Shown here: positions 42,684-50,878 of the stretch, in pieces
Layout of the letters: every line of letters starts with the position of its first letter
How positions within the stretch are numbered: the first letter of the stretch is position 1
Source: Deltaproteobacteria bacterium
GTDB lineage: Bacteria; Desulfobacterota; Syntrophobacteria; Syntrophobacterales; Syntrophobacteraceae
NCBI GenBank assembly: GCA_021777755.1
Contig: JAJYDE010000013.1
Location: 1 to 64,000 of the forward strand
Reading direction: 5' to 3'
Length of the DNA stretch: 64,000 bases
The notes under the pieces: generated by a model
Told to the model about the DNA's origin: nothing
The model's database searches: none
The model's input: only the letters and a program-made list of their open reading frames with translations
Program-made: the position numbers and the translations under genes

Positions 42684-43784
42684 TCATGAGCCGCATTTTT
42701 TTTGGATATTGGACATCAGGCTGTCGAAGGGCTTGTTGAACTTTTCTATCCCCTCCTCTTCCAGCCCGCGGGTGACCTCATCGATATTTATCCCCAGGGG
42801 GGCAAGCTTTGCAAGACACTTTTGCGCCTCGGCAAGGCCTTCTTCAAGGCGCGGCTCGGGATTGCCGTGATCGCGATAAGCTTTCAGAGTCTTCATCGGC
42901 ATGGTGTTGACGGTTTCGGGACCGATAAGAGCCTCCACATATTTAAGATCCGAATATCGGGGGTCTTTTGAACCGGTGCTGGCCCACAGGAGCCTCTGGG
43001 GCTGCGCCCCCCGCCGGGCAAGACTTCTGAACCGCTCTGCGCCAAAAATCTCTTTATACATCTGGTAAGCCACCTTGGCGCTCGCTATGGCGACCTGCCC
43101 GCGCAGTTCGCCTCCCTCGGCCGTGCCGGCTTTTTCGAGCATCGGGTCCACCATGACGTCCATGCGGCTCAGAAAAAAACTTGCCACCGAAGCGATGCCC
43201 GCAACCGTAAGCCCCCTGGCCACCCGGTCCTCGAGGCCGGAGATAAAGGCCTCGGCCACCAACCGGTAGCGGGGAAGTCCGAAAAGCAGGGTAGCGTTGA
43301 CGTTCATCCCCTCGGCGATCAACCGCCGAATGGCCTTCAGCCCTTCGGCCGTGGCCGGAACCTTGATCATGACGTTTGGCCGCGAAAGCCTTTTCCACAA
43401 CAGCCGGGCTTCCTCGACGGTGGCCTCCTCGCCTCGGGCGAGGTGAGGGTTTACCTCGATACTGACAAAACCGTCCCTGCCCGAGAGTTTGTCAAAAACC
43501 GGCCTCAGGATATCCGCAGCCCGCCCGACATCTTCGGTCGCAAGGGTCTCGTAGATTTCCGCAGCACTTTTTCCCTTGCGCCCGAGGCCGCGGATAACCT
43601 CGTCGTAAGCCTCGCTTCCCTCTATGGCTTCATCGAAAATACTGGGATTGGAGGTTATCCCTCTGAGTCCGTCTTCGACGATCAGACCTTTGAGTTCACC
43701 CGACTCGATAAGATGGCGATGAATATAGTCGAGCCAGACGCCCTGCCCGAAAGACCCCACTTTTACCAAAGGATTTTGTTCCAT
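42684..43784 (-). CDS. tal: Transaldolase
   Basis: Links the pentose phosphate path to glycolysis by moving a dihydroxyacetone unit. The 366-residue protein has GITSNPSIFDEAI near the start, the Schiff-base lysine in NVMIKVPATAEG (near 140), and NATLLFGLPRYRLVAEAF, matching the longer transaldolase subfamily. It sits 28 bases after zwf in reverse order (tkt first) on the same strand. RBS AAGGTGG upstream of ATG 43784. Confidence 0.94.
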   Translation of the reverse strand: MEQNPLVKVGSFGQGVWLDYIHRHLIESGELKGLIVEDGLRGITSNPSIFDEAIEGSEAYDEVIRGLGRKGKSAAEIYETLATEDVGRAADILRPVFDKLSGRDGFVSIEVNPHLARGEEATVEEARLLWKRLSRPNVMIKVPATAEGLKAIRRLIAEGMNVNATLLFGLPRYRLVAEAFISGLEDRVARGLTVAGIASVASFFLSRMDVMVDPMLEKAGTAEGGELRGQVAIASAKVAYQMYKEIFGAERFRSLARRGAQPQRLLWASTGSKDPRYSDLKYVEALIGPETVNTMPMKTLKAYRDHGNPEPRLEEGLAEAQKCLAKLAPLGINIDEVTRGLEEEGIEKFNKPFDSLMSNIQKKCGS

Positions 43785-43803
43785 GATGACCCGCCACCTT
43801 TTT

Positions 43804-45687
43804 TCATCCCCGCGAGCCGGGAATATCGACCGCCTTGCGCCTTCGCTTCCACAGGACCTCTTTTACCTTCGCCACAATCGCCTTTCGGGATATCTCCTCA
43901 AAATCGAGAAGTTCCCCTGGCAGGCCGCTTTTCGGCTTTTTGCGCACAGCCAGCGAATGGACCGGTAGTCCCGTATTGCCCAAGGCCGATCTTACGGCCT
44001 CACCAATTCCTCCCTCCGGGTAATGGTCTTCCACGGTGATAACAAACCCCGTGGCCTTGGCGGCCTCCATCAATCCCGCTTCGTCCACGGGCTTGACCGA
44101 GTAGAGATCGATCACCCTGATGGCGATTCCCTCAATTTTGAGATCATCGAAGGCCTTTAGAGCCTCATGCAGGGTAACCCCCGCCCCGACGACCGTGGCC
44201 ACGTCCGCCTCGCTCCTTCGCAAAACCTTGCTGCCGCCGATTTCGAATTGCTCCTTGGAGTCGTAAATTATCGGAGTATCCATCCTGGTGGTGCGGATAT
44301 AGACGATCCCGCGGTGGGCGGCCGCCTTTTCGACAAGCGCATCGGTCGAGACCCCGTCGCAGGGATAAAACACGACGGAGTCGGGAATGGCCCGAAACAT
44401 CGCGATATCTTCGAGCCCCATCTGGGAAGGGCCGTCCTGGCCGATGGAGACCCCGGCATGAGAGCCCGCGAACTTGATGTTCGCATCCGAGTAGCGACTC
44501 ATTCGGATTTGGTCGTAGGCCCGGCTGAAGAATGCGGCAAAGGTTGAAACAAAGGGAATCTTGCCGCTTCGCGAAAGACCTGTCGCGGCTCCGACCATAT
44601 TCTGCTCGGCGATATACATCTCGAAGAAGCGCTCCGGGTGCTCGGCCTTGAACGTATCGGCCCCGGTTGAATTGCTCACCTCGCCATCCAGGCTGACAAT
44701 CCTTGGATATTGCGGATAAATGCGCGCCAGGGCTTTCCCATAGGCTTTCCTGGTGGCAATCGGCCTGCCCGCGGCAAAATTCCTCCCGGGCGCCTTCCGG
44801 GGCTCAATTACCACCGGCCGGAGATCTTCGGGCATGGAAATATGTCCCCGCACCGAAGTGTCGATTTCGCCAAGCTCGGCCAGGGCCTTGGCCAGCTCGT
44901 TTTCATCCAGCGTTTTCCCGTGCCAGCCCTCTTTATCCTCGAGGAAGGAAACCCCTTTGCCCTTGATCGTTCTTGCCACGATCATCACCGGCTCCTCGGC
45001 ACCAAGGGCTTTTTCGAAGGCGTCCAAAACCTGGGGATAGGAATGGCCGTCGATTATGATGGTTTGCCATCCGAAGGCCGCAACCCTTGTCGCGTAGGTA
45101 TCCAGATCGTGGCCCGGCATGGTTTCACCGCGCTGTCCCAGCCGGTTGACATCGAGCACGCCGATGAGGTTGTCGAGCTTGTAGTGGGCCGCGATCTGCA
45201 TGGCTTCCCACTGCGAGCCTTCAGCCATTTCACTGTCGCCCAGGAGCACGTAGGTGCGATAGGGCAGTTTGTCCAGGTACTTGGCGTTCAGGGCCGTCCC
45301 GACACCAATCGAAAGCCCCTGGCCAAGAGAGCCGGTGGCCGCCTCGGTATAGCGGAAGGCAACGGTCGGGTGACCCTCCAGAGGACTGTCGAATTTTCTG
45401 TAGCCGGCAAGCTCCTCTTCGCCCAATACTCCGGCAACGGCCCACAGGGCGTAGAAAAGCGGCGAGGCATGGCCCTTGCTGAAAATCAGCCGGTCGTTAT
45501 TGGGACTGTCCGGATGGTCCGGGTCGTACCGGAAGGCCCCGCCGAAAAGAAGGCCGGCCATAAGTTCGATTGCCGACAAAGAGGAGGTCGGATGTCCCGA
45601 GCCCGCCCTCGTGGTCATCACAAGACAGTGCCGGCGAATGAGCCGGCTGATTTTTTCGAGATTTTCCAGCTTGGCGCGATCCTGCAT
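43804..45687 (-). CDS. tkt: Transketolase
   Basis: A 627-residue TPP-dependent enzyme. The thiamine/metal loop GDSEMAEGSQWEA is near 152-164 and GVLDVNRLGQRGE near 176-188; the pyrimidine-binding segment SLDGEVSNSTGADT and the AEQNMVGAATGLSR glutamate come later, and the C-terminal ketolase domain is complete. It reads first in the tkt-tal-zwf unit, with GGAGGAG before the ATG. Likely feeds ribose-5-phosphate and heptose (GmhA) precursors in this organism. Confidence 0.95.
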   Translation of the reverse strand: MQDRAKLENLEKISRLIRRHCLVMTTRAGSGHPTSSLSAIELMAGLLFGGAFRYDPDHPDSPNNDRLIFSKGHASPLFYALWAVAGVLGEEELAGYRKFDSPLEGHPTVAFRYTEAATGSLGQGLSIGVGTALNAKYLDKLPYRTYVLLGDSEMAEGSQWEAMQIAAHYKLDNLIGVLDVNRLGQRGETMPGHDLDTYATRVAAFGWQTIIIDGHSYPQVLDAFEKALGAEEPVMIVARTIKGKGVSFLEDKEGWHGKTLDENELAKALAELGEIDTSVRGHISMPEDLRPVVIEPRKAPGRNFAAGRPIATRKAYGKALARIYPQYPRIVSLDGEVSNSTGADTFKAEHPERFFEMYIAEQNMVGAATGLSRSGKIPFVSTFAAFFSRAYDQIRMSRYSDANIKFAGSHAGVSIGQDGPSQMGLEDIAMFRAIPDSVVFYPCDGVSTDALVEKAAAHRGIVYIRTTRMDTPIIYDSKEQFEIGGSKVLRRSEADVATVVGAGVTLHEALKAFDDLKIEGIAIRVIDLYSVKPVDEAGLMEAAKATGFVITVEDHYPEGGIGEAVRSALGNTGLPVHSLAVRKKPKSGLPGELLDFEEISRKAIVAKVKEVLWKRRRKAVDIPGSRG

Positions 45688-45787
45688 GTTCCGGCTCCTC
45701 CATGGTAGAGAAAAGTCAAATCGGCGAACGCTTCACCATATTATAATCAGCGCCGAGCAATTTTACCCTGCCCCGGGAGATCCATTC

Positions 45788-45816
45788 TTGAGAAACAAAA
45801 AAGAGCGCGCTATTGT
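45788..45816 (+). promoter_or_regulatory. Likely promoter of murI
   Basis: TTGAGA (45788-45793), a 17-base spacer and TATTGT (45811-45816) lie 38 bases before the murI start and within the 167-base divergent gap to tkt. The match is fair on both boxes. Confidence 0.5.
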
Positions 45817-45854
45817 ACCGACCGATTTCAAAAACAATTTTTTGCGAGAGGCAA

Positions 45855-46673
45855 ATGAGACAAAAAGCGATCGGCGTTTTCGATTCGGGCTTCGGCGGCC
45901 TGGACATAATGAAGGGAATCGTTCGGGAACTGCCCGAATACGATTTTGTCTACCTGGGCGATACGGCCCGGATGCCCTACGGAACAAGATCCGGGGAAAT
46001 CATCTACGATTTTGCCAAAGAAGCGGTGGATTTTCTTTTCAGGAAAAACTGCGAACTGCTGATTTTCGCCTGCAATACGGCCTCGAGCGACGCGCTCCAC
46101 CGCATCCAGGTCGAGCATCTGCCCGAAAATCATGACGGCAAAAGGGTGCTGGGCGTCCTTATTCCGGCGGCCGAAGTGGCCTGCGAATTGTCGAGAAACA
46201 ATAAAATCGGCGTCATTGCCACCGCGAGCACGGTAAGATCCAAGTCTTTCATAAGGGAAATCACCAAAATCATTCCCGATATGAAAATCTACCAAAACGC
46301 CTGCCCCCTCCTGGTGCCCCTGGTCGAAGCCGGAGAGCAGAACTCGCTGATGGCCGAAATAGCGCTTCGAAAGTATCTCAAGCCGCTTCTGGCCAAAGAT
46401 ATCGACACCCTCATTCTGGGCTGCACACACTACGGCATACTCGAGTCGAAAATAAGAAAGATCGCCGGGAAAAATGTCAAGATCATCTCCGAGTCCAAAA
46501 TTATCGGAGGCAAATTGAAAGATTATCTCGCGCGCCACCCGGAAATCGAAAGCAAACTGGGCAGAAACAAAAAGCGGATCTTTTATTCCACGGACCTCAC
46601 CGACAATTTCAGAAAGCTCGGGAGCAAGTTTTTCGGAGATAAAATTGAAGTGGAGAAGGCCGAACTGGGATGA
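45855..46673 (+). CDS. murI: Glutamate racemase
   Basis: Makes D-glutamate for peptidoglycan. The 272-residue protein carries AIGVFDSGFGGLDIMKG near the start, the first catalytic cysteine in ACNTASSDAL (near 74) and the second in ILGCTHYGIL (near 185). I chose ATG at 45855 with GAGAGG upstream; the frame extends to 45813 but those residues are outside family similarity. Confidence 0.94.
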   Translation: MRQKAIGVFDSGFGGLDIMKGIVRELPEYDFVYLGDTARMPYGTRSGEIIYDFAKEAVDFLFRKNCELLIFACNTASSDALHRIQVEHLPENHDGKRVLGVLIPAAEVACELSRNNKIGVIATASTVRSKSFIREITKIIPDMKIYQNACPLLVPLVEAGEQNSLMAEIALRKYLKPLLAKDIDTLILGCTHYGILESKIRKIAGKNVKIISESKIIGGKLKDYLARHPEIESKLGRNKKRIFYSTDLTDNFRKLGSKFFGDKIEVEKAELG

Positions 46674-47174
46674 TTTCGGCAATTGTGTCCGAATCGTAAC
46701 CTCCCCGTAAGGATCTCGAAGCTGGAATATAGTAATTCAAGGCCCGATTCATCGGGTCGGGGATTTGTTGGATTCATTGCGGGCACTGGCTGCCTGCTCC
46801 CCGCCGCGTCTATTCCTTTGAATTCAATATTACAAATTCATTGCGGGGGTTGAGATGGTAATCGATGGCTGGTTTTTGGGCTCGGGCGTCCTGCCGGGTT
46901 GCGGAGGAAATGAACAAGCGGTAATTTCCGTTCTTTGCCGAGACCCCAAAGCCCTCGATGGTCAGGTGTTTTGCGTTGTCCAGGTTGAAAACAAATCCGG
47001 ATCGGCTTTTGAGCGCAAACCCATGGAGCTCGTTTCGATTCCGTGTGTGGATCGAGTCGGTGAAAACGGGAATGAAAATTACCATTATTTTGGCCAATCA
47101 CGCTCTGTTGAGGATGACCCGCTTGCTTCCTTTGCGCGGCGTCGGCGAAACGGCTGCCGAGCGGCCGGCCCCGG
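46674..47174. other. 500-base gap; one doubtful minus-strand frame
   Basis: A minus-strand frame from 47097 to 46810 could give 95 residues with IHTRNRNELHG, RSGFVFNLDNAKHLTIEGFG and KPAIDYHLNPRNEFV segments. Its composition looks more protein-like than chance, but I know no family match and no RBS is evident. A plus-strand frame over the same bases is less convincing. The stretch also has a 6-bp hairpin (CCCGAT/ATCGGG, 46743-46756) and a 12-base direct repeat ATTCATTGCGGG. Confidence 0.35.
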
Positions 47175-49484
47175 TCATGACAACCCGAGAAATCCCACCC
47201 CTTTCTGACTCTCGCTGTCCAGGTAGACCTGCAGGTATTGCCCGCCGGTGCAGGCGGGCACATCTATCACCCGCACGATGGGGTTCGGGGGGCCATGAGG
47301 GTCCAGGGCGGCCAGGGCATCGGGGCAGCCCAGGAAAAAATCCTCCCGAAACACGGTGCCCGCGCTTTCGGGATAGATCGCCACGGGCACGATGTTCGCC
47401 TCCACCAGGTCGTTAAAAAAATGGGTACCAAAGGAGGGCTCGGGCGAGGCTCCCATGGCCCGTACCGCTATTTCGGCCAGCACCCTGGTGTGGTTTATGT
47501 CTTCGTAGCTGATTTTTACTCCCATCATGACGTCGTTGGTCCCCCACCTTCCCGGCCCGAAAAGGGCGTAGTGTTTTCCGGCAAGAAGACGGTTGATTCT
47601 TCCAACGACATGTCTTACGGCAATGCGATCTTCGAAGGTCGCAATTTCACCATAAGCCTTCGTATCGACATAAACGACATACTCGATGTCCTTTACCACA
47701 CTGCTGAAAAGCACACTGTCGCACGTAAAGAGCACCTTTTGCGGCTCAATCGACTCGGGCAGCGAGACCTTTGCCGCCGGCCCTCCGGCGGCCAGGGCGC
47801 GGCACTGCAACAGGTAGAGCATGCCGTCATCCCATGCGAATTCGACTTCAACGGGCCTGCCGTGCGCCTCCTCCAAGCGATGAAGAATTCTTTTGAGAAG
47901 CCCCGCCACGGGCGTTTTGGAAAGAAGGTTATCGAAAGTGACGCAGGCGCTCGCCGTATCGATTTTCTCGGTTTTGAAAAGAGGCGGCGCAAGGTGTCCC
48001 TCTTTTTCCGTGGAAACAGCATAATAGAGGTCCGGTAAACCGCCCGCCTGGAAAAGATCGGCCGCGGGGACGGTCAGAAGCGAACTCGATTCGAGATCCA
48101 GAACATCGACCAGCTTCTGGGAATATTTCCTGATTTCCTCGGCGCCCACCTCGGGGCGAAGAAGAGGATGGCTCAAAGGCACCATTCGCGGATAATCGGG
48201 CCCGATTCGATCCACTGCCCTCGTGCCAAGGCCGAAGACCATTCTGAGCAGCCCCTCCGACCTCAAAATCCGCGGCGTCCAGGCGTACATGTTCAACGAG
48301 TAGGCAACCCCTGCGGCCGCCGGGAAAAAATAGTCTCCATGGCGCATTCCCACCACCTTTTGGACCAAAATGCTCATCCGCTCGTCGAAATCGAGCAGGT
48401 TGTGGTCCTTTCGATACAGAATGGCCCTGGGGCTGAAGACGCTGGCAAGCACCTGTTTCAGCGCATCGGTGAATTCGGCCGTGCGCAGATCGATGTCGCC
48501 CTGGTTGGCAATGAAAACCGAGTCGTATTTGCCCGAGAAGGTAAATCCCACGTTATCTTCGAGCAGGCTCGACGAGCGGATTATAAGAGGATGTTCGCCC
48601 ACCTTGTTCAAAAAATCCCGAAACTGGGCCACAACATCGGGCGGGAAGGAGGCCTTTTGAATCGTTTCGCAGATCTGGCTGAATTCCTCCTCGATTGTTT
48701 CCAGGTTTTTGTACTTTTGGGAATGGAGCCAAAAAAGATCGTTCGAGTCGAGAAAATCGGTCAGAAAACCCGAAGTGAAATAAAATGATTCGGGGATCCG
48801 GACGTATTTTTCAAATTCCGGGTCTCTTTGCCCCAAGGCCGGTAAAATGATCTTGTAGGCCAGAAACATGCCCGCCGCTTTGCCACCGATGCGCCCTTCC
48901 CGGCGGGGGTTGCGGATGATGCGCTCCATCAGCTCGTCGAGATCGCGTATCGCGATGTGGTTTTTCGCCACTCCCAGAAAGGGGAGTTGTTCGGAAATAA
49001 ATCGGCTTAGCAGCGCGACCCGCACGCCCATAGATTCGCCCGGGCTGATGTGGAGACCTCCCTTGGGGATGGCGCAAAATTCCCTCACCGCCTTTCGAAT
49101 CCGGGTGGCCCCGGCCCCTTCGGAGTTCATGAGCTTGGTAAGGGTCCTGAAGGCCTCCCGCTTCCTGACCAGATTGACATGGTTTTCGACGTCCTCCCGG
49201 GAAATATGGTGCGCGAAATAAAGGTCGATGAGCATACCGGTCACTTCTTCGAGCCCCCGCTCCCCGACCGGCTCGCCAAGCTCATCCAAAACCCTTGCCC
49301 CATCGTCCCGGATGGCCTTTTCGCTTGTCAGTTCCCGCCTGCACAGAACGGAGAGAAAAAGCTCGCGCATCTCGCCGATCAGGTGCGAATACTTCAGCAT
49401 CCGCTCATGGAGACGATATGCGCGCACAAGATCGGCCGGGCGCATATTTTCTGAGGAAAAATAGGGTTTTTCCTTCTGCTCCAT
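47175..49484 (-). CDS. PEP/pyruvate-binding (PPDK N-terminal type) ATP-grasp protein, orphan
   Basis: A 769-residue protein related to the ATP/pyruvate-binding domain of PEP synthase and PPDK. An N-terminal helical part (1-180) without known motifs is followed by GGKAAGMFLAYKI (near 205), the HPLIIRSSSLLEDNVGFTFS ATP-grasp loop, the RAILYRKDHNLLDFDERMS stretch and VEFAWDDGMLYLLQCR with the terminal acidic ligands. The phosphohistidine and PEP-binding domains of full PEP synthase are missing, so it cannot run the whole reaction. It starts six bases after gdhA; function is unknown. Confidence 0.75.
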   Translation of the reverse strand: MEQKEKPYFSSENMRPADLVRAYRLHERMLKYSHLIGEMRELFLSVLCRRELTSEKAIRDDGARVLDELGEPVGERGLEEVTGMLIDLYFAHHISREDVENHVNLVRKREAFRTLTKLMNSEGAGATRIRKAVREFCAIPKGGLHISPGESMGVRVALLSRFISEQLPFLGVAKNHIAIRDLDELMERIIRNPRREGRIGGKAAGMFLAYKIILPALGQRDPEFEKYVRIPESFYFTSGFLTDFLDSNDLFWLHSQKYKNLETIEEEFSQICETIQKASFPPDVVAQFRDFLNKVGEHPLIIRSSSLLEDNVGFTFSGKYDSVFIANQGDIDLRTAEFTDALKQVLASVFSPRAILYRKDHNLLDFDERMSILVQKVVGMRHGDYFFPAAAGVAYSLNMYAWTPRILRSEGLLRMVFGLGTRAVDRIGPDYPRMVPLSHPLLRPEVGAEEIRKYSQKLVDVLDLESSSLLTVPAADLFQAGGLPDLYYAVSTEKEGHLAPPLFKTEKIDTASACVTFDNLLSKTPVAGLLKRILHRLEEAHGRPVEVEFAWDDGMLYLLQCRALAAGGPAAKVSLPESIEPQKVLFTCDSVLFSSVVKDIEYVVYVDTKAYGEIATFEDRIAVRHVVGRINRLLAGKHYALFGPGRWGTNDVMMGVKISYEDINHTRVLAEIAVRAMGASPEPSFGTHFFNDLVEANIVPVAIYPESAGTVFREDFFLGCPDALAALDPHGPPNPIVRVIDVPACTGGQYLQVYLDSESQKGVGFLGLS

Positions 49485-49490
49485 ATCTTT

Positions 49491-50744
49491 TCAGACCCAA
49501 CCGCGCAGTTTGCATGCTTCGGCCACTCTGGCTATGGACACCAGGTAGGCGGCTTCTCTTAAATCGACCTTGTTTTGCACGCTCATTTCGTGGACGGCCT
49601 CGTACGCCTGGGTCATCCTCTTATCGAGCCTCCAGTGGACTTCCTGGAGTTCCCAGTAGAGGTTGTAAGCATTCTGAACCTGTTCGAAATAGGAGACGGT
49701 GACCCCTCCCGCATTGGCCAGGAAATCGGGAAGCACGATAACGCCTTTTTCATCGAGAATACGGTCGGCGTCCGGGGTGGTGGGGCCGTTGGCCAGTTCG
49801 CAGCATATTTTGCATTGAAGATTTTGGGCGTTGTCCGCCCGTATGACGTTTTCAAGTGCGGACGGGAAAAGAACGGTCACCGGAAGCCCGAGGATTTCTT
49901 CGTTGGTCAGTTCGTCGGCCTCGGGAAAACCTTTGACCGCCCCGCTTTTAAGCTTGTGATCCACCAGGGCCGCGGCGCTGATGCCCCGTGGATTGTAGAC
50001 CCCTCCCTTTGAATCGGAGGCCGCAACCAGCTTCAGCCCCAAAATCTCCTCGCCCAGCAGGGCCGCATTCATGCCCGCGTTGCCAAAGCCCTGCACCGCC
50101 ATCGGCGCGCCCTTCAAGTCCAGGCCGGCAACCGCGGCCGCCTCCCGCGTCACATAGACCCCACCCCGGGCGGTTGCGTCCTGTCGGCCTTTGGACCCGC
50201 CCAGTGCAAGGGGTTTTCCCGTTATCACCCCCGGGTGATTTTCCCCCACGATGGTTTCATATTCGTCCATCATCCAGGCCATGATCTGCGGCGTGGTGTA
50301 GACGTCGGGGGCCGGAACGTCCTTGGTCACCCCGATCGACCCGGCCATGGCCCGCACATAGGCACGGGCAAGGCGCTCCTTTTCGGTTTCGGAGAGTTCC
50401 TTCGGATTGCACACAACGCCCCCCTTGCCTCCCCCCAACGGCAGATCGACCACCGCCGTTTTCCAGGTCATCCAGGCCGCAAGAGCGCGAACCGTGTCCA
50501 TGGTCTCCAGCGGATGCCATCTGACGCCCCCTTTGGCCGGACCCCGGGCGGTGTTGTATCGAATTCGGAAGGCATGAAAGAGCCTGGTTGAACCGTCGTC
50601 CATTTTGACCGGCAGGGTCACCTTCAATTCCCGCATCGGCCAGCGGAGAAGTTCGTGGGTCGCATCGTCGAGCTCCAACTTTTCGGCTGCCTGATCTATC
50701 TGCTGCTGGGCTATTGCAAACGGGTTGAACTGCTCTGCTTTCAT
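49491..50744 (-). CDS. gdhA: Glutamate dehydrogenase (Glu/Leu/Phe/Val family)
   Basis: A 417-residue dehydrogenase interconverting glutamate and 2-oxoglutarate plus ammonia. The catalytic-lysine loop DLPLGGGKGGVV is near residue 100, APDVYTTPQIMAWMMDEY near 145, the NAD(P) loop VQGFGNAGMNAA near 214 and NAGGVTVSYFE (near 342) at the end. I chose ATG at 50744 with AGGAGC upstream; the frame is open to 50837. Lies 117 bases after ispH-ubiA, with a tandem repeat in the gap. Confidence 0.93.
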   Translation of the reverse strand: MKAEQFNPFAIAQQQIDQAAEKLELDDATHELLRWPMRELKVTLPVKMDDGSTRLFHAFRIRYNTARGPAKGGVRWHPLETMDTVRALAAWMTWKTAVVDLPLGGGKGGVVCNPKELSETEKERLARAYVRAMAGSIGVTKDVPAPDVYTTPQIMAWMMDEYETIVGENHPGVITGKPLALGGSKGRQDATARGGVYVTREAAAVAGLDLKGAPMAVQGFGNAGMNAALLGEEILGLKLVAASDSKGGVYNPRGISAAALVDHKLKSGAVKGFPEADELTNEEILGLPVTVLFPSALENVIRADNAQNLQCKICCELANGPTTPDADRILDEKGVIVLPDFLANAGGVTVSYFEQVQNAYNLYWELQEVHWRLDKRMTQAYEAVHEMSVQNKVDLREAAYLVSIARVAEACKLRGWV

Positions 50745-50816
50745 AATCGCTCCTATGAAGAGAGGCTTGCCACCTCGGGGAGGCGTGGCGCCTCGGGCGG
50801 GTTGCGCCCTTGCAAA

Positions 50817-50878
50817 GGCGCCGGGCGCGGGGCTCAACAGGCAAGGCGCCGGGCGCGGGGCTCAGTAGGCGAGGCGCC
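50817..50878. repeat. 28-bp direct tandem repeat, about 2.2 copies
   Basis: The 20-base core GGCGCCGGGCGCGGGGCTCA occurs at 50817-50836 and again at 50845-50864; a third, partial copy (GGCGCC) starts at 50873. Period is 28 bases, with one or two changes in the connecting bases. The stop codon of the IspH-UbiA gene (50862-50864) is in the second copy. Confidence 0.85.

Noticed and set aside
50817-50878. CRISPR array
   Set aside because: Two full copies with 8-base spacing cannot be a CRISPR; spacers of about 30 bases are absent and copies lie in a gene end.
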